Below are positions 62,128 to 64,000 of a DNA stretch of 64,000 bases, one piece after another. A program made the position numbers and the translations under genes. The notes below the pieces were generated by a model, which ran no database searches, was not told the origin of the DNA, and saw nothing but the letters and a program-made list of their open reading frames with translations. The stretch's first letter is position 1. Every line of letters begins with the position of its first letter. The stretch is from an uncultured Collinsella sp. (lineage in GTDB: Bacteria; Actinomycetota; Coriobacteriia; Coriobacteriales; Coriobacteriaceae): assembly GCA_900759045.1 (NCBI GenBank), contig CAAETU010000022.1, positions 16,941-80,940 of the forward strand, written 5' to 3'.

Positions 62128-64000
62128 CTACAGACAGAAGCCAGGGAAAACCGCATGTGCCTCGTCAGTATCAACACCCGAATAGAGATGAAAACCGTTA
62201 TAGACAATAAAAGCTCCAGATTGAGAAGCATCGCACGAGCGCGTCCACGCAACGGGGGTATCATTATCCGAACGATAGAGGGGCCTGTTCAACTTATGGT
62301 ACAAATACAACTTGCCCTCTGCCTCGTAAACAGGCACCTGGTCAGGCTGCCACCTAATGAGTCCGTTCGCCTCGTCCTCAATTTCGGTTGTTCCAAGTAT
62401 CTCCATAGCAGACGGCAGCCACAGCGCATCCTCGGTCTCTGTCACCGACGAGACATCGGTCGTTACGCCGGAATTATTGGTGAGCTTCTTGACCTTAACG
62501 ATACTGTTCTTAAGGTCTTTGGGCAGTTTTTTAATAAACTGCTTGTTGAGCGTCTTGCGAAGGTCACTATCCTTCCAGCCGCCAGAATTGGCGCCATCTT
62601 TGTTCATCGAGGCCTCGAGCGGGGCAACGTCATCAAACAGGAACGTGATGCCCGCTCTGCCCTTGCCGTCGGCGCGATCGTCGCAGCCATAATCGACAAT
62701 ATAAGCCTTAGCCGTCACGCCGTTCTTGAGCTCCACCGTCTTATAGCTGGAAGCCGTAGGGGCGCCGTCTTCATCTCCCAGATGGTATTTGGCAGCAACG
62801 GCATACGGATCGCCACCATTATTCGCAGCGTCAGCGATCTCGTCGGCAATAACCTTGAGGTCGCTCCAGCTGTAATTGTCGACGCTGTCCTGAATGGTAA
62901 CGCCATTGGATTCTGCGACAGCAGAGTCCTCATCGGCGGCGGGAGTAAGGCAGAACAGGGGCTGGGTCACCTTGTCGCCGGGGTTGGTTAAAGCTTTGTA
63001 GCGGCCAGGATCGGAAAACTTCGATTGACCAATCGAAATGGCATAGTTATCAAAATTCTCATCCGGCGTTTTCGGATTCAAGAACAGCGACCTATAGACG
63101 GTCACGCATTGATCGTCATCCGAATCACTGGTTACGAAAATATCCGGCGTAGCGTCTTCTTTCACCGTTCCGTGACTGCCATTCATAGCATCATTCTGCT
63201 CAACAAAGTCATCATCGCTGTAGCAGCAGGTATAAAAATAGGATGTTGGATAATCCGAGAACGCCCCCGTTTGATCATCCCAGCTTAGACCCCGGTCTTT
63301 AAATAGGTCATATTGTGTGCCCTCGGCATTCAGGGCATTTGCCATCCACTCAGTATCGCGATTTAAACCTGCCATGTCTTTGGCATCGCCCAGAACCTCA
63401 ACAGCCGAGGGAGCCCACAGCTTGGCATCGGAAGAAACCGCCTCGCCGTTTTTGCCCGAATCGACGGATGCCGTTTTGACTGAAACCGTTGCCAAACGGC
63501 TGGTGAGATCCGACGGCAGCCAAGAATCGGTGGCAAGACCCTGCATCACTGTATCCATGAGTTTGAAATTATCGAAACCGCGGGCGCCATTTTCGCTCAG
63601 AAAGTCCGTGTTGCACATGCCATCGACAAACTGCCACGTGATGCCGGCCTTGCCGGATCCGTCGGACAGGTCGTCATGGTAGAAGCCGACGATACGGACC
63701 GAGGCTTCGCCCTTAGACAGCGCCACCCTCTTGGTCTGGGTACCGTCGAGCTTGCCCTTCTTGTCGCAGAGCTTGTACTCCTTGGCGATCTTGAGGGCGG
63801 CCTTGCGGCTGCCGGACTTGGTCTTGGCGTCGGAGATCTTCGCGAGCTCGGCCCAGCTGTACTTGTCGACCTTCTTCTTGACCTTGACGCCCTTTACCGA
63901 TCCGCCCTTGGACTTCTTGGACGACTTCTTGGAGGCGGCGTACGCCGGGGTGGGCGCGACGACAGCGGCCACGCTGCCCACAACTAGGGAACTAATCGAG
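62128..64000 (-). CDS. Secreted two-domain DUF6273-like protein, N-terminus outside window
   Basis: At least 623 residues; the frame stays open through the window edge, so the true start lies beyond it. The visible beginning ISSLVVGSVAAVVAPTPAYA is the hydrophobic core and cleavage site of a signal peptide, followed by a Lys-rich linker (ASKKSSKKSKGGSVKGVKVK). Two homologous domains share YSWAELAKISDA / YSWSDLKVIADE, then GKAGITWQFVD / GRAGITFLFDD, and WLPSDLTSRLATVSVKTAS / LPKDLKNSIVKVKKL with LWAPSAVEVLG / LWLPSAMEILG. This pattern resembles DUF6273 domains of gut-anaerobe surface proteins. Function unknown. Confidence 0.82.
   Translation of the reverse strand, partial: SISSLVVGSVAAVVAPTPAYAASKKSSKKSKGGSVKGVKVKKKVDKYSWAELAKISDAKTKSGSRKAALKIAKEYKLCDKKGKLDGTQTKRVALSKGEASVRIVGFYHDDLSDGSGKAGITWQFVDGMCNTDFLSENGARGFDNFKLMDTVMQGLATDSWLPSDLTSRLATVSVKTASVDSGKNGEAVSSDAKLWAPSAVEVLGDAKDMAGLNRDTEWMANALNAEGTQYDLFKDRGLSWDDQTGAFSDYPTSYFYTCCYSDDDFVEQNDAMNGSHGTVKEDATPDIFVTSDSDDDQCVTVYRSLFLNPKTPDENFDNYAISIGQSKFSDPGRYKALTNPGDKVTQPLFCLTPAADEDSAVAESNGVTIQDSVDNYSWSDLKVIADEIADAANNGGDPYAVAAKYHLGDEDGAPTASSYKTVELKNGVTAKAYIVDYGCDDRADGKGRAGITFLFDDVAPLEASMNKDGANSGGWKDSDLRKTLNKQFIKKLPKDLKNSIVKVKKLTNNSGVTTDVSSVTETEDALWLPSAMEILGTTEIEDEANGLIRWQPDQVPVYEAEGKLYLYHKLNRPLYRSDNDTPVAWTRSCDASQSGAFIVYNGFHLYSGVDTDEAHAVFPGFCL

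Overview
The window is a high-GC bacterial chromosome segment with compact operons and clear Shine-Dalgarno sequences. Its gene families suggest a Coriobacteriia actinobacterium close to Collinsella (inference from gene content, not from a database match). There are no rRNA or tRNA genes, no prophage and no recognisable CRISPR locus. About 38 protein genes are supported, mostly on the minus strand, plus two frameshifted genes and one ABC ATPase remnant.

Layout. 1-8.4 kb: the 5' part of a repeat-rich secreted surface protein behind a cobalamin riboswitch; an ABC1/UbiB-family kinase with a phasin-like partner; a C69 dipeptidase; and a folate C1 pair (FolD-like plus cyclodeaminase/cyclohydrolase). 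8.7-15.8 kb: tandem paralogous lipoproteins, a Tat-exported PI-PLC-like protein (frameshifted), a small PH-like protein, a YhcG-type PD-(D/E)XK protein and an ADP-ribosylglycohydrolase (frameshifted). 15.8-26.4 kb: a zinc-ribbon protein, a CDF metal exporter, a membrane-anchored low-complexity protein, fhs, ruvC-ruvA-ruvB, a NadE-like protein with degraded active sites and a superoxide reductase. 26.5-40.8 kb: genome-maintenance block with a SWIM-SNF2 helicase, dnaE and AddA/AddB-like proteins. 41-53.4 kb: YerC/TrpR-like regulator, holin-like membrane protein, Rrf2 regulator divergent from cysK, mnmA, an HTH-HipA kinase fusion, an M42 peptidase, fucO, a YoaK-type membrane protein, a YgiQ-type radical SAM protein, a CPBP protease and an orphan RelB/DinJ antitoxin. 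53.4-57.5 kb: a decayed stretch, a DEAD-box helicase with a long RG-rich tail, and an array of eight alternately inverted 16-bp repeats. 57.5-64 kb: a GNAT enzyme and envelope proteins, including zinc-ribbon, WG-repeat and DUF6273-like proteins.

How genes fit together. Fhs, the FolD-like protein and the cyclohydrolase interconvert formate and methylene-THF. FolD appears to have lost its cyclohydrolase residues, which would leave that step to its neighbour. RuvABC, AddAB, DnaE and the SNF2 helicase serve recombination and replication. The intergenic DNA is rich in hairpins. Several share a GGGGACGG core, and three minus-strand genes carry the same palindrome GTTGCGCAAC 62-71 bp upstream of their start codons.
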